From positions 34,260-98,259 of the forward strand of contig JACYLU010000025.1 of assembly GCA_015272325.1 (NCBI GenBank): 64,000 nt of DNA. Direction: 5' to 3'. The position numbers were made by a program, and so were the translations under genes. Positions 9,313 to 17,165 of this stretch are shown one piece after another (the stretch's first letter is position 1; the number at the start of each line of letters is the position of its first letter). The notes under the pieces are model-generated. The model searched no databases, had not been told where the DNA came from, and worked only from the letters and a program-made list of their open reading frames with translations. This stretch comes from Synechococcales cyanobacterium C42_A2020_086. Lineage in GTDB: Bacteria; Cyanobacteriota; Cyanobacteriia; Elainellales; Elainellaceae.

Positions 9313-10410
9313 GTGGCGAGGGTTCGTTTAGATGGAATTAGCCGGTGCTACCATGCCGTGACAGCCGTTGCAGAAATTACATTCGAGGTCCCCGACGGTC
9401 AGTTCTGGGTATTGGTGGGACCATCAGGCTGCGGCAAGTCTACGATTCTGCGGATCATTGCCGGCTTAGATCGGGCAACGTCGGGAACAGTGTGGATTGG
9501 CGAACAGGTCGTCAATCACGTTCCGGCCCGGCAGCGGGACGTGGCCATGGTGTTTCAAAACTATGCGCTTTACCCCCATATGACTGTGGCGGAGAATCTC
9601 GGTTTTGGGCTGCAAATGCGCGGTGTCGATCCCCAGACTCGTCGTAAGCAGGTAGAGGCTGTTGCCGACGCCCTCAATTTGTCTGCTTTGCTAGACCGCA
9701 AACCGCGTCAGCTTTCGGGTGGGCAGCAGCAGCGCGTGGCTTTGGGGCGAGCGATTGTGCGGCAGCCACAGGTGTTTTTGCTAGATGAGCCGCTGTCGAA
9801 TCTGGATGCTCAACTGCGAGACGACACGCGAGCGGAACTGAAGCAGCTCCACCAGCGCCTCGGCGTTACAACAATCTATGTGACGCATGATCAGGTGGAG
9901 GCTATGACTTTAGCTGATCAGATTGTTGTGCTGGATCGGGGGCGAATTCAGCAAATCAGCGATCCGCAGACGCTCTACAACCAGCCTGCGAACCAGATGG
10001 TGGCAACGTTTCTAGGCAGTCCGCCCATGAACATCCTGCCAGCGACCTATAAGCAGGGCGAGTTTCGCGTTGGGCAACACTCCGTTCCCTGTCCCGATCG
10101 GTTGCGTCTGTTGCTTCAGACTCTGCCAAACTTAGACTCTGTGCATCTGGGTATTCGTCCAGAGCATGTGCACATTGTGCCGGCTGCAGAAGCGGCTCAT
10201 CTGAATGCTGAAGCCATCGTCGTGGAGCCACTAGGACGAGAAAGCCTAGTTCGGGCGCGGTGGTTGGGTTCTGCGGTCACACCTGTCCTGACGCTGCATG
10301 CTGCTCCCCAGCAGCTAGTTCGCCCTGGTGATCGGCTCTTCCTGCAATTCGATCTCGACCAACTGCACGTGTTTGATCCCGCCAGTGGCAAAACCCTGGG
10401 TTACCCGTGA
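9313..10410 (+). CDS. ABC transporter ATP-binding protein, MalK/UgpC/MsiK type
   Basis: Energises uptake of sugars or sugar phosphates at the plasma membrane. 365 residues: Walker A GPSGCGKST (36-44), Q-loop FQNYALYPH, signature LSGGQQQR (about 134-141), Walker B VFLLDEP, D-loop SNLDAQ, switch THDQ, then a C-terminal TOBE region (about 240-365) containing LGIRPEHVH, the usual MalK-like regulatory domain. No permease or binding-protein gene is close, so it may serve several importers as MsiK does; that is inference. It starts at a GTG; the ribosome site is poor (GTAGAAACT). Confidence 0.88.
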   Translation: MARVRLDGISRCYHAVTAVAEITFEVPDGQFWVLVGPSGCGKSTILRIIAGLDRATSGTVWIGEQVVNHVPARQRDVAMVFQNYALYPHMTVAENLGFGLQMRGVDPQTRRKQVEAVADALNLSALLDRKPRQLSGGQQQRVALGRAIVRQPQVFLLDEPLSNLDAQLRDDTRAELKQLHQRLGVTTIYVTHDQVEAMTLADQIVVLDRGRIQQISDPQTLYNQPANQMVATFLGSPPMNILPATYKQGEFRVGQHSVPCPDRLRLLLQTLPNLDSVHLGIRPEHVHIVPAAEAAHLNAEAIVVEPLGRESLVRARWLGSAVTPVLTLHAAPQQLVRPGDRLFLQFDLDQLHVFDPASGKTLGYP

Positions 10411-10449
10411 CAGGCTAGAAAATGGTCCCTTATAGCGGAGGCGGTCAAA

Positions 10450-11226
10450 CTAGTGCTCTGCCACTTTCGACAGGGAGCGCAGAGGAGACTTGCGCTGGCT
10501 CAGTTTTTGATTGGAATAATGGTTAGGATGGGTACTGCTATCCAGCATCTCGACGTTGAAGCGATAGCCCACGTTGCGCACCGTTTGAATCAGACTAGGT
10601 TGACGGGGGTCAATTTCAATTTTCTTGCGCAGTGATAGAACATGCGTATCGACCGTTCGGTGATTATCAATTTCGTCTGGCCAAGCTTTACGCAATAACT
10701 CTGAGCGGCTGAGGGGTACCCCTCCAGCCTGAGCCAGCACATAGAGCAAGCTAAACTCTTGGGGCGTTAGATCGATTAGGTCATCCTTGAGCTGTACGCG
10801 GCGCTGTATCAGGTCAATCTTGAGATCGCCGTAATCTAGAAACGCAGGAGCGGTAGCAGCACGGGTGCGACGGGTCAGGGCTTCCACGCGCGCCAGAAAT
10901 TCCTGCATCCCGAAGGGTTTGGTGAGGTAATCATCGGCACCCGCCCTCAGCCCAGCCACAATATCGGCCTCGCTGTTTCGAGCAGACAGCATAAGAATCA
11001 ATGCCTGATGATGCTGTTGCAACCAGCGACAAAACTCTAGCCCATCGCCGTCGGGCAGTTCCGAATCGAGGATTACCAAATTGGGTTGGCGGTTGAGAAA
11101 AACGTCTCGCGCCTGCTGAAGATCAGCAGACTGATGAACCCAGTATCCCACCTGCTGCAAATGCCACCCCAGCAGCGACCGTAAATGCGGATTTCCCTCA
11201 ACAATCTGGATGCCAACAGCGCCCAC
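10450..11226 (-). CDS. OmpR-family response regulator, NrrA/Rre37-like
   Basis: DNA-binding response regulator of 258 residues. The receiver has the phospho-acceptor Asp54 (LVILDSELPDGDG), LMLSARN and Lys103 (YLTKPFG). The acidic pocket reads IVEGNPHLRSLLG, so one of the usual paired acids is missing. A PhoB-type winged helix follows with IDLTPQEFSLLYVLA, TVDTHVLSLRKKI and NVGYRF. I think it is the NrrA/Rre37 type, which in Anabaena and Synechocystis is induced by NtcA under nitrogen limitation and promotes glycogen breakdown; this comes from the VEGNPHLRSLLG-type receiver recalled from memory plus the NtcA promoter found upstream, not from a search. GTG start with AAAGG eight bases upstream. 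No kinase gene is adjacent. Confidence 0.85.
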   Translation of the reverse strand: MGAVGIQIVEGNPHLRSLLGWHLQQVGYWVHQSADLQQARDVFLNRQPNLVILDSELPDGDGLEFCRWLQQHHQALILMLSARNSEADIVAGLRAGADDYLTKPFGMQEFLARVEALTRRTRAATAPAFLDYGDLKIDLIQRRVQLKDDLIDLTPQEFSLLYVLAQAGGVPLSRSELLRKAWPDEIDNHRTVDTHVLSLRKKIEIDPRQPSLIQTVRNVGYRFNVEMLDSSTHPNHYSNQKLSQRKSPLRSLSKVAEH

Positions 11227-11763
11227 AGGTTAAGCCTTTTTTAATCTGCACTACCAGGCTAACAGAGCATTTGTCATGGTTTTGTAACTGCTGTTACTTG
11301 ACTTCATCTCTCTAGAGTGGCTCAAGTGCAGTCTCAACCTATAGAAATAATTAGCGAGCCAGCCATCAAGATGGGGAGCACCCGCAGAATCCCTCTGAGG
11401 AGGCAACGAACCCGAAAAAGGTTAACGGTACAATAGATACAAGTGCATCCCATCAATGAGCATCCGCAACCGACTGAAATCGACCGCTCGATTGCTATTG
11501 CTCTTCGGCTCAGAGGGTTGTCATTCTGACGAACAATTGGGTTACAGTGATCATCACACCTGATCGCCCGCCCCTAATTAGAACCGAGAAGGCAACTGTT
11601 GCTCAGGAGAGGAGCGTCTTAATTGTCTAAACACTCTATGTAAACACTCGTCAACATTTGTAATTCATTCGTAACCTCAGCACTCAAATCCTCTGAGAAC
11701 TTGCTGGGAATCATGATTGAAATGCTGTAGTTAAAGGCAGAGATTCGCTCTGGAACATCAACT
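11227..11763. other. 537-bp divergent regulatory spacer
   Basis: Holds the NtcA-type promoter of the regulator gene (11256-11297) and, further right, an AT-rich stretch before the DUF6761 gene with TAAACACTC repeated at 11628 and 11641. A 36-codon frame starting at 11457 has no features and is not called. No terminator seen. Confidence 0.6.
11256..11297 (-). promoter_or_regulatory. NtcA-activated class II promoter
   Basis: On the minus strand GTAACAGCAGTTAC (11284-11297) matches the NtcA consensus GTA-N8-TAC and is a full palindrome with five-base arms. Exactly 22 bases downstream lies TAGCCT (11261-11256), matching TA-N3-T. The spacing is that of NtcA-dependent promoters (20-24). A transcript would start near 11249, leaving about 22 bases before the GTG at 11226, with AAAGG in between. 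It points at the NrrA-like regulator. Confidence 0.72.
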
Positions 11764-12012
11764 ATGCTTCAGGATGCTCGAACGATCCGCTATTATCAAC
11801 GGCTTACCGATGCGCTGGTGGAGCAGTGGAACCGGGGTTACCGCTTTGACGAGCTTCGGCTTTACCTCGATGGTTATTTGGCTGCTCTGCGCCACGCCGA
11901 TGCCATTGAGCCATATCTGATCAACCGCCTTGAAGAGGAAGTCATTCGCTATCTGTATGACCCCTCTAATTTCGAAATACCTCAGCCGGAATCTGAGCCA
12001 GATTATCGCTGA
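11764..12012 (+). CDS. DUF6761 family protein
   Basis: Small soluble protein of 82 residues, conserved in cyanobacteria without known function. The core TIRYYQRLTDALVEQWN-GYRF-ELRLYLDGYLAALRH is strongly helical; the last 15 residues are acidic and Pro-rich. It starts at an ATG; GGAACATCAACT upstream gives a weak ribosome site. A good intrinsic terminator follows 62 bp later, so it is probably a monocistronic gene. Family assignment is from memory of the motif. Confidence 0.8.
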   Translation: MLQDARTIRYYQRLTDALVEQWNRGYRFDELRLYLDGYLAALRHADAIEPYLINRLEEEVIRYLYDPSNFEIPQPESEPDYR

Positions 12013-12073
12013 GTAGAGGGTTCTGGAAGCCATTCTTAGCTTGACTGCTTCCCCTCTCATTCGCTAAACAGAG

Positions 12074-12106
12074 TCCCTCTAGCCCCTTGGAACTAGAGGG
12101 AGTTTT
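12074..12106 (+). terminator. intrinsic terminator after DUF6761 gene
   Basis: Nine-base perfect stem TCCCTCTAG / CTAGAGGGA with a 10-base loop, followed by GTTTT. Confidence 0.75.
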
Positions 12107-12179
12107 AAACGAGAATAGGTTGAAAACTGGTAATAGGCTGACCCGTCACCCAGTCCATTGGGTGTGCTTAGCTCCATTG

Positions 12180-12201
12180 TTTATCCCAGGTTTATCCCAG
12201 G
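12180..12201. repeat. 11-bp perfect tandem duplication
   Basis: TTTATCCCAGG occurs twice head to tail. It is followed at 12213-12230 by a 9-bp tandem AGGGCAATC that reaches the stop codon of grxD. Confidence 0.88.
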
Positions 12202-12228
12202 ACAACTCCGATAGGGCAATCAGGGCAA

Positions 12229-12552
12229 TCAAGACGCTAGCGCCACTTCTACCATTTGCTGCAGTTCGCCCTTTTGATACAGCTCAATCATAATGTCGGA
12301 GCCGCCGACGAATTCTCCGTTGATGTAGACCTGAGGAATTGTCGGCCAGTTGGAATATTCTTTAATGCCCTGACGCACTTCGTCATCTTCAAGCACATTG
12401 AAAGTCTCGTAGGGAACTGCCAGCATATTCAGAATTTGCACAACATTATTGGAAAAGCCGCATTGAGGCATCAACTTGGTGCCCTTCATGAACACCATGA
12501 TCTTGTTTTGCTGGACGAGGTCATCAATTCGTTGTTGCACTGTTTGAGTCAT
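12229..12552 (-). CDS. grxD: monothiol glutaredoxin, Grx4/GrxD family
   Basis: Monothiol CGFS glutaredoxin of 107 residues; such proteins bind a glutathione-ligated [2Fe-2S] cluster and deliver or sense iron-sulfur units in the cytosol. Key motif [13 protein letters not shown] with Cys31; downstream are [20 protein letters not shown] (cis-Pro and glutathione site) and a short C-terminal helix. The ATG at 12552 is chosen over an in-frame TTG four codons upstream. The next gene upstream on the same strand encodes a BolA-family protein, the usual partner of CGFS glutaredoxins, so the pair probably works together. Confidence 0.93.
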   Translation of the reverse strand: MTQTVQQRIDDLVQQNKIMVFMKGTKLMPQCGFSNNVVQILNMLAVPYETFNVLEDDEVRQGIKEYSNWPTIPQVYINGEFVGGSDIMIELYQKGELQQMVEVALAS

Positions 12553-12679
12553 AGCACGTTCCAACCCAAAACGTCATTTACGCTTCTATAGTATCGAATC
12601 CCTTTTCAAACAAAGCCGCAGCGGCTCTGCTGCGTTCGGCTGTTTCGCCTAGCCAACAGACCTGACCCGCAGAACTGAG

Positions 12680-12937
12680 CTAAACGGTCTGACCCGCTGC
12701 CCAATCTTGCGGGGTGTAGGTTTTCATACTGAGGGCATGAATTGCCTCAGACGACATCGCCTGCTGCAACGTACGGTACACCAGCTGGTGCCGCTGCACT
12801 AACCCCTTGCCTTCAAACTGGGATGAGACCACCACCACCTGGTAATGGTCGCCGCCTCCGGTTAGATCCTGCACCTGCACCTGCGCATCTGGCAATCCAG
12901 CCTTGATCATCGCTTCCACTTGATCGGGGCTAACCAT
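12680..12937 (-). CDS. BolA family protein
   Basis: 85-residue BolA-like protein. It has the GGGDHYQVVVVSSQFEGK segment, LVQRHQLVY with the invariant His expected to help ligate a [2Fe-2S] cluster shared with a CGFS glutaredoxin, and the ending ALSMKTYTPQDW. It lies 127 bp upstream of grxD on the same strand. A strong AGGAGG lies five bases before the ATG. Likely role: partner of the glutaredoxin in iron-sulfur trafficking (family knowledge plus context). Confidence 0.9.
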   Translation of the reverse strand: MVSPDQVEAMIKAGLPDAQVQVQDLTGGGDHYQVVVVSSQFEGKGLVQRHQLVYRTLQQAMSSEAIHALSMKTYTPQDWAAGQTV

Positions 12938-12944
12938 GCATCCT

Positions 12945-12982
12945 CCTGAAATTGTTGCCTGAACCTGAAACTGTTGCCTGAA
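12945..12982. repeat. 19-bp tandem duplication
   Basis: CCTGAAATTGTTGCCTGAA is repeated directly with one mismatch, immediately upstream of the BolA gene start; the first copy overlaps its ribosome site region. Confidence 0.85.
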
Positions 12983-13002
12983 CTGATGCAGGCCTAGACT
13001 CT

Positions 13003-13024
13003 AACTTAGCAGGAACTTAGCAAG
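13003..13024. repeat. 11-bp tandem duplication
   Basis: AACTTAGCAGG followed by AACTTAGCAAG, one mismatch. Confidence 0.85.
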
Positions 13025-13081
13025 TAATTCTGTGAACCTCGACCAACCAACCATAGACTAGCCGCTCAGACGACGGCGAGG

Positions 13082-13687
13082 TTAGGGAGTTGGAGCGGCA
13101 TCGTCGGGGTTGCGCGGAAACGGCGAATCCACAAATCCCAGTTCAAAGAGCTGTTGATAAGCCTTCTGCCCCAACTCGCGGGTTGGGTTTTGGCTGCGGA
13201 CGATCTGTACCAGCAGCGGCACCGCCAGCTCAGGTTTATTTTGCGCTCGATGTACAAGCGCCAGTTGATAGGTGGCTTCATCTCGCATTTGCGCTGTTTC
13301 TAGAGCTTGAGCTCGCTGACTGTTGGAAATCCGGGTGTCGATTCCGGAAAAGCTAGCCGAAAGCTCTTGATAGAAATTGGACAACTGGTTGAATACCTGA
13401 CGCGCTTGCTGCAGTTTGTCTACTGCCAAAGCATAGTTTTGATTGGAGACAGCACTGTTGGCTTCTGCCATCAACCGTTGCCCGCCCTGAATGCTAAAAA
13501 TGCCTTGGGCAAGTGGGCGGAGGTCTTCGGTATCGGTCGGAGCTTGAGTATCCTCAGAGCCGCTTTCTGGTACTTCAATAGACTGGGCGTAAGTCGGAGC
13601 GGGACGCACCCCATGAAAAACGGTGGTTGCCCCCAAAGAGACCAGAACGGCAATCGGAACGATGCGAGTGAGATTGAGCGATACCAT
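13082..13687 (-). CDS. conserved exported protein with helical repeat region
   Basis: Protein of about 201 residues when started at the ATG at 13687, which places a signal peptide (SLNLTRIVPIAVLVSLGATT, ending around APTYAQS) at the N terminus. A longer frame from 13756 would bury it. The mature part has an acidic linker, then a helical region (about 65-185) with alternating helices such as AVDKLQQARQVFNQL and ATYQLALVHRAQNKPELAVPLL that look TPR-like. No catalytic motif seen; function unknown. Likely periplasmic or thylakoid-lumen. It is divergent from the S8 peptidase gene. Confidence 0.7.
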   Translation of the reverse strand: MVSLNLTRIVPIAVLVSLGATTVFHGVRPAPTYAQSIEVPESGSEDTQAPTDTEDLRPLAQGIFSIQGGQRLMAEANSAVSNQNYALAVDKLQQARQVFNQLSNFYQELSASFSGIDTRISNSQRAQALETAQMRDEATYQLALVHRAQNKPELAVPLLVQIVRSQNPTRELGQKAYQQLFELGFVDSPFPRNPDDAAPTP

Positions 13688-13871
13688 GAAACAGCTCTGC
13701 GAAAGGTGTGAAATTGTAGAATAGCGAACGGATTTAATCTTAAGGAATCTTACCATTGCAGTTCCGTCAGTTTACAGTTTTTTCACAGTTCCCGGTTGGT
13801 GAACCGGATGAGTTAACCCTTTCCAGACTGACTTGCGGTTTAATCGGTTCCAGAGACCCTGAAGGAAGCCT

Positions 13872-15998
13872 ATGCCCCTGTCGAGTTCGGAATCTCAGAC
13901 CCATGCCGATTTGCCAAATAAGGTCGTTTGGCACCGGGGTGGTGAAACTCTACCGCTGCAAAAAGTAGCCGATCGCTTTACGGTTTGTCCGGCTGCCGAG
14001 CAAGGATTGCGGCGGCTGATGCAGCACTTTGGAGATGCCGCTACGCCCATTCTGGCTACACGGCTGCTCGAGGTGAGAACTGAGCCTGAGCAGCTAGAGT
14101 CAATGCTGCAAGACGTTCGTGCTCTGCCTGACGTTGCCTATGCCAGCCATGTCTATTGTCTGCCGTATCGTCCTGACGCCTGGCTCTATCTAACCGATCA
14201 GCTGACGCTGCAATTCACGGAAGCCACTACGGTGCAGACGATCCAGAGCATCACGACGGCTGTAGGGCTAGAGGTCCTGAAACTAGTCGCCGGTGTCCCG
14301 AAAGCGTTTGTGTTTCGAGTGACGGCGCAGGCAACTGCCAATCCGCTGAAGCTAGCAGACGCGCTAATGCAGCGGTCGGAAGTGCTGCTGGCGGAGCCAA
14401 ATGTTGCTGTGCCAGTGCAGTGGCACTATCGTCCCCGCGAGTCGAACTATGCGCAGCAGTGGTATCTCCACCACGAGGGCGGTGAGGCGTTGGCGGCCGA
14501 TTCCCACATTCATGTCGAAGCTGCCTGGGACAGGACACGGGGCAAGCGCTCGATTGTGGTGGCCGTAGCGGATGATGGAGTTGATTTGCAGCATCCCGAT
14601 TTTCAGGGAGAAGGCAAGATTGTTGCGCCTCTGGATTTGAAATCTGGCGGCTTTTTGCCTCAGGCTGAGCCGTTCCGGCGGCACGGTACCACGTGCGCTC
14701 GCTTGGCCGTTGCCGAAGAGACAGGTGCAGGCGTAATTGGTGTAGCCCCAGGCTGTGCCTTGATGCCGATCCGCATAGACGATGCACTGGATGATCAGTC
14801 TATTGAGCAATTGTTTGACTGGGTCAGTGAGCAGGGAGCCGATGTGGTGTGCTGTGCCTGGGGTGCAGCGGTACCCTATTTCCCTCTATCGCTGCGGCAG
14901 CGGGTTGCGATTCATCAAGCGGCTACGCGGGGGCGATCAGGCAAAGGTTGCGTCATTGTCGTTGCAGCAGGCAATGCCAACCGCCCGACCGATAGCCACA
15001 GCCTGGAGCAACCGTGGGCAGAAGAGGCCGATGCACCACGCTGGCTGAATGGGTTTGCGATGCATCCCGATGTCATTGCTGTTGCAGCCTGCACCAGTCG
15101 GAACCGCAAATCGGCCAGCAGCAATTGGGGGCCTGGCATTGCGGTGGCAGCTCCTGGGGGCAATCAAGCTCCGGTGCTGAGCGGGCCAACCCAGGCAGCA
15201 GCGTCCCCATTAGCGGATCTAGAGCCTTGCCGCAGCATTTTGCTGGGCGATACTGACGAATGGTCTGAAATAGATGAAACCACTGGGGCATTAGGCGATA
15301 CCTCTAGTGCCTGTGCGCTGGTGGCTGGGGTGGCGGCATTGATGCTGTCGGTGAATCCAGCTCTGAGGGCTGCCGAGGTGCGACAGATCCTGCAAACCTC
15401 TGCCGATAAGCTGCTCGATCCAGAAGCCAATGATTTGTTCAAGGATTCATTCCAAGATTCGTTCAAACTGGCGCTGGGGCAGTACGATGCTCGCGGGCAT
15501 TCTCTGGCTTTTGGTTATGGCAAGGTCAATGCCAGCAAAGCTGTGGCGCAAGCCCAGGCGCAGCAGTTCATGCCGTTACCTGCTCGCTGGATTCAGGCAC
15601 AGCAATCCACACCCTTAGCCATCCCCGATGCTGACCCGCAGGGCATTACCAGCACAATCACGCTACACGATGCGGCTCTGGCGGCGAGCTGGGTGCAGGA
15701 TATTGAAGTTCGTGTCGATATTGAGCACGGCTTTTTGGGGGATTTGGAACTCTGGCTCATTCCGCCCCAAGGAGAAGCCATTTTACTGCAGCCGCGCACG
15801 CTGGGTCGGTTGACGGCGCTCAAGACAACCTACTCGCTACAAACCCATCCAGCCCTGGCGATGGCGCTGTATCAACCGGTGCTAGGTGCCTGGCAACTCA
15901 AGCTCGTGGATGCCATTCCCGGACATGATGGGCGTTTGCATGAATGGTACCTGAGTCTGGGCATTACCGAGGAGGGCAAGCGAGTTGGGGAAGGCTGA
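13872..15998 (+). CDS. S8 family serine peptidase with C-terminal P domain
   Basis: Subtilisin-fold protease of 708 residues. The N-terminal 200 residues resemble a prodomain or adaptor region. Catalytic Asp is in VAVADDGVDLQHPDF (Asp234), His271 in RRHGTTCARL, oxyanion Asn in VVAAGNANRP, and Ser478 in GDTSSACALVAGVAAL. The usual GTSxAxP reads DTSSACA, so both the Gly and the Pro are changed. After about residue 585 comes a beta-rich proprotein-convertase P domain (WVQDIEVRVDIEH, LGDLELWLIPP, GRLHEWYLSLG). No signal peptide is seen, so export is uncertain. GAAGGAAG lies just before the ATG. A perfect 6-bp hairpin (13792-13807) sits in the leader. Confidence 0.86.
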   Translation: MPLSSSESQTHADLPNKVVWHRGGETLPLQKVADRFTVCPAAEQGLRRLMQHFGDAATPILATRLLEVRTEPEQLESMLQDVRALPDVAYASHVYCLPYRPDAWLYLTDQLTLQFTEATTVQTIQSITTAVGLEVLKLVAGVPKAFVFRVTAQATANPLKLADALMQRSEVLLAEPNVAVPVQWHYRPRESNYAQQWYLHHEGGEALAADSHIHVEAAWDRTRGKRSIVVAVADDGVDLQHPDFQGEGKIVAPLDLKSGGFLPQAEPFRRHGTTCARLAVAEETGAGVIGVAPGCALMPIRIDDALDDQSIEQLFDWVSEQGADVVCCAWGAAVPYFPLSLRQRVAIHQAATRGRSGKGCVIVVAAGNANRPTDSHSLEQPWAEEADAPRWLNGFAMHPDVIAVAACTSRNRKSASSNWGPGIAVAAPGGNQAPVLSGPTQAAASPLADLEPCRSILLGDTDEWSEIDETTGALGDTSSACALVAGVAALMLSVNPALRAAEVRQILQTSADKLLDPEANDLFKDSFQDSFKLALGQYDARGHSLAFGYGKVNASKAVAQAQAQQFMPLPARWIQAQQSTPLAIPDADPQGITSTITLHDAALAASWVQDIEVRVDIEHGFLGDLELWLIPPQGEAILLQPRTLGRLTALKTTYSLQTHPALAMALYQPVLGAWQLKLVDAIPGHDGRLHEWYLSLGITEEGKRVGEG

Positions 15999-16014
15999 AG
16001 CGGCTAGGTGTTCC

Positions 16015-16521
16015 TTAGGCGCGATCGGGGTGGAGCTGGCGCGTCAAATGTCCTAGTTCCGGCAGAATTAATTGGTCCATGGCTAGCCGCACCGCGCTAG
16101 ACGAGCCGGGCAGCGAAAAGACCAACGTGCCGCAACACACTCCGGCAACTGCTCGGGAAGCCATCGCCCGCGAGCCAATTTCTTGATAGCTGAGCCAGCG
16201 AAACAGCTCGCCGAAGCCGGGCAACGTTTTTTCCAGCAACCGCTCGATGGCATCGTAAGTCGTATCACGGGGAGCGATACCTGTACCGCCATTCAGGATC
16301 ACCACCTGTGTTGTCTGGCAGAGGCTAAGCACCTGGGCCTGGATGGCATCAGGCTCATCTGGCAGCAGCGCATAATGAGTAATTTGATGTCCTGCGGCTT
16401 GCAACAGCTCGCGAATCAATTGTCCGCTGCGGTCCGTTTCGGGGGTGCGGGTATCGCTAATGGTGAGAATCGCACAATCCACCACAACCGGAGCAGTATC
16501 GGGATGGGGCTGATGAGACAT
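16015..16521 (-). CDS. moaB: molybdenum cofactor biosynthesis protein MoaB/MogA family
   Basis: Molybdopterin adenylyltransferase-type protein of 168 residues, acting late in Moco synthesis. Family motifs: AILTISDTRT, SGQLIRELL, VILNGGTGIAPRDTTYDAIE (binding GTG and the conserved Asp), GFGELFRWLSYQEIGSRAMASRA, and VFSLPGSSSAVRLAMDQLILPELGHL. Whether it is MogA- or MoaB-like is not decided by these motifs. It is convergent with the S8 peptidase gene 16 bp away; no other Moco genes are in the window. Confidence 0.9.
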   Translation of the reverse strand: MSHQPHPDTAPVVVDCAILTISDTRTPETDRSGQLIRELLQAAGHQITHYALLPDEPDAIQAQVLSLCQTTQVVILNGGTGIAPRDTTYDAIERLLEKTLPGFGELFRWLSYQEIGSRAMASRAVAGVCCGTLVFSLPGSSSAVRLAMDQLILPELGHLTRQLHPDRA

Positions 16522-16757
16522 CGGTTGAGATGCGGCTCGCGAGTTGGATTAGCGTTGGGCTGCGGTAGTGAGGTGCCAAGGGGTTGGGTCTGCCTGTAAA
16601 GTTAGGGAGTGTACGGAATTTAGACGGTCGGATCCGAGAGCCTCCCAATGGCTGAAGCTTGGGGTGCCGAATCGGGCCTAGGTCTTGAGCGCTTAGACCC
16701 TACAGCCCGTTCCAATCCCCGCTCTAGCTGGTTGAGCAGCCAGGTTAAAACTCAAGC

Positions 16758-17093
16758 TTAGGACTTGCTGAAGCCCAGTCCATGTTCCTCAGCGTAGCGC
16801 TCCATAAACCGCATAAACCGATCCCATTCGTCCACACTACGAATAACGTACACTGCCTCTAGAGCTGCGGGCTGCCCGTTGATAAACTTGGCTTTCACTT
16901 CCCGCGTTGAGAGTTCACCCTCTTCGTCGATCAGGTACATGCCGGTAATGTCATCAGTACGGTCGCTAGCCAAGGCTCTTGGCTTCTCAAAGTAAAAGGT
17001 GGCAGTGCCGTTGGTGCCGTCTTTGGCGCGGGTCAACCGCACATCGGGCACTACATCTTCAGTAATTCCTCTGGAAAATTGAATCTCAGCCAT
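16758..17093 (-). CDS. psb28: photosystem II reaction centre protein Psb28
   Basis: Soluble 111-residue PSII assembly factor that binds the cytoplasmic side of PSII assembly intermediates (RC47). Sequence runs [59 protein letters not shown] and [21 protein letters not shown], matching the family along its length. ATG start; the upstream ribosome site is weak. The 236 bp between it and the Moco gene shows no clear terminator. Confidence 0.95.
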   Translation of the reverse strand: MAEIQFSRGITEDVVPDVRLTRAKDGTNGTATFYFEKPRALASDRTDDITGMYLIDEEGELSTREVKAKFINGQPAALEAVYVIRSVDEWDRFMRFMERYAEEHGLGFSKS

Positions 17094-17165
17094 GCGTCTT
17101 AATCAATTACTTACCGTGAGCTTTTACTTATCTTCCCATCTTTTTCTGCCATCTTTGTGGCTGAA

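Noticed and set aside
16647..16760. 37-codon frame between the Moco gene and psb28
   Set aside because: No ribosome site and no homology I know; it ends at the psb28 stop by chance.
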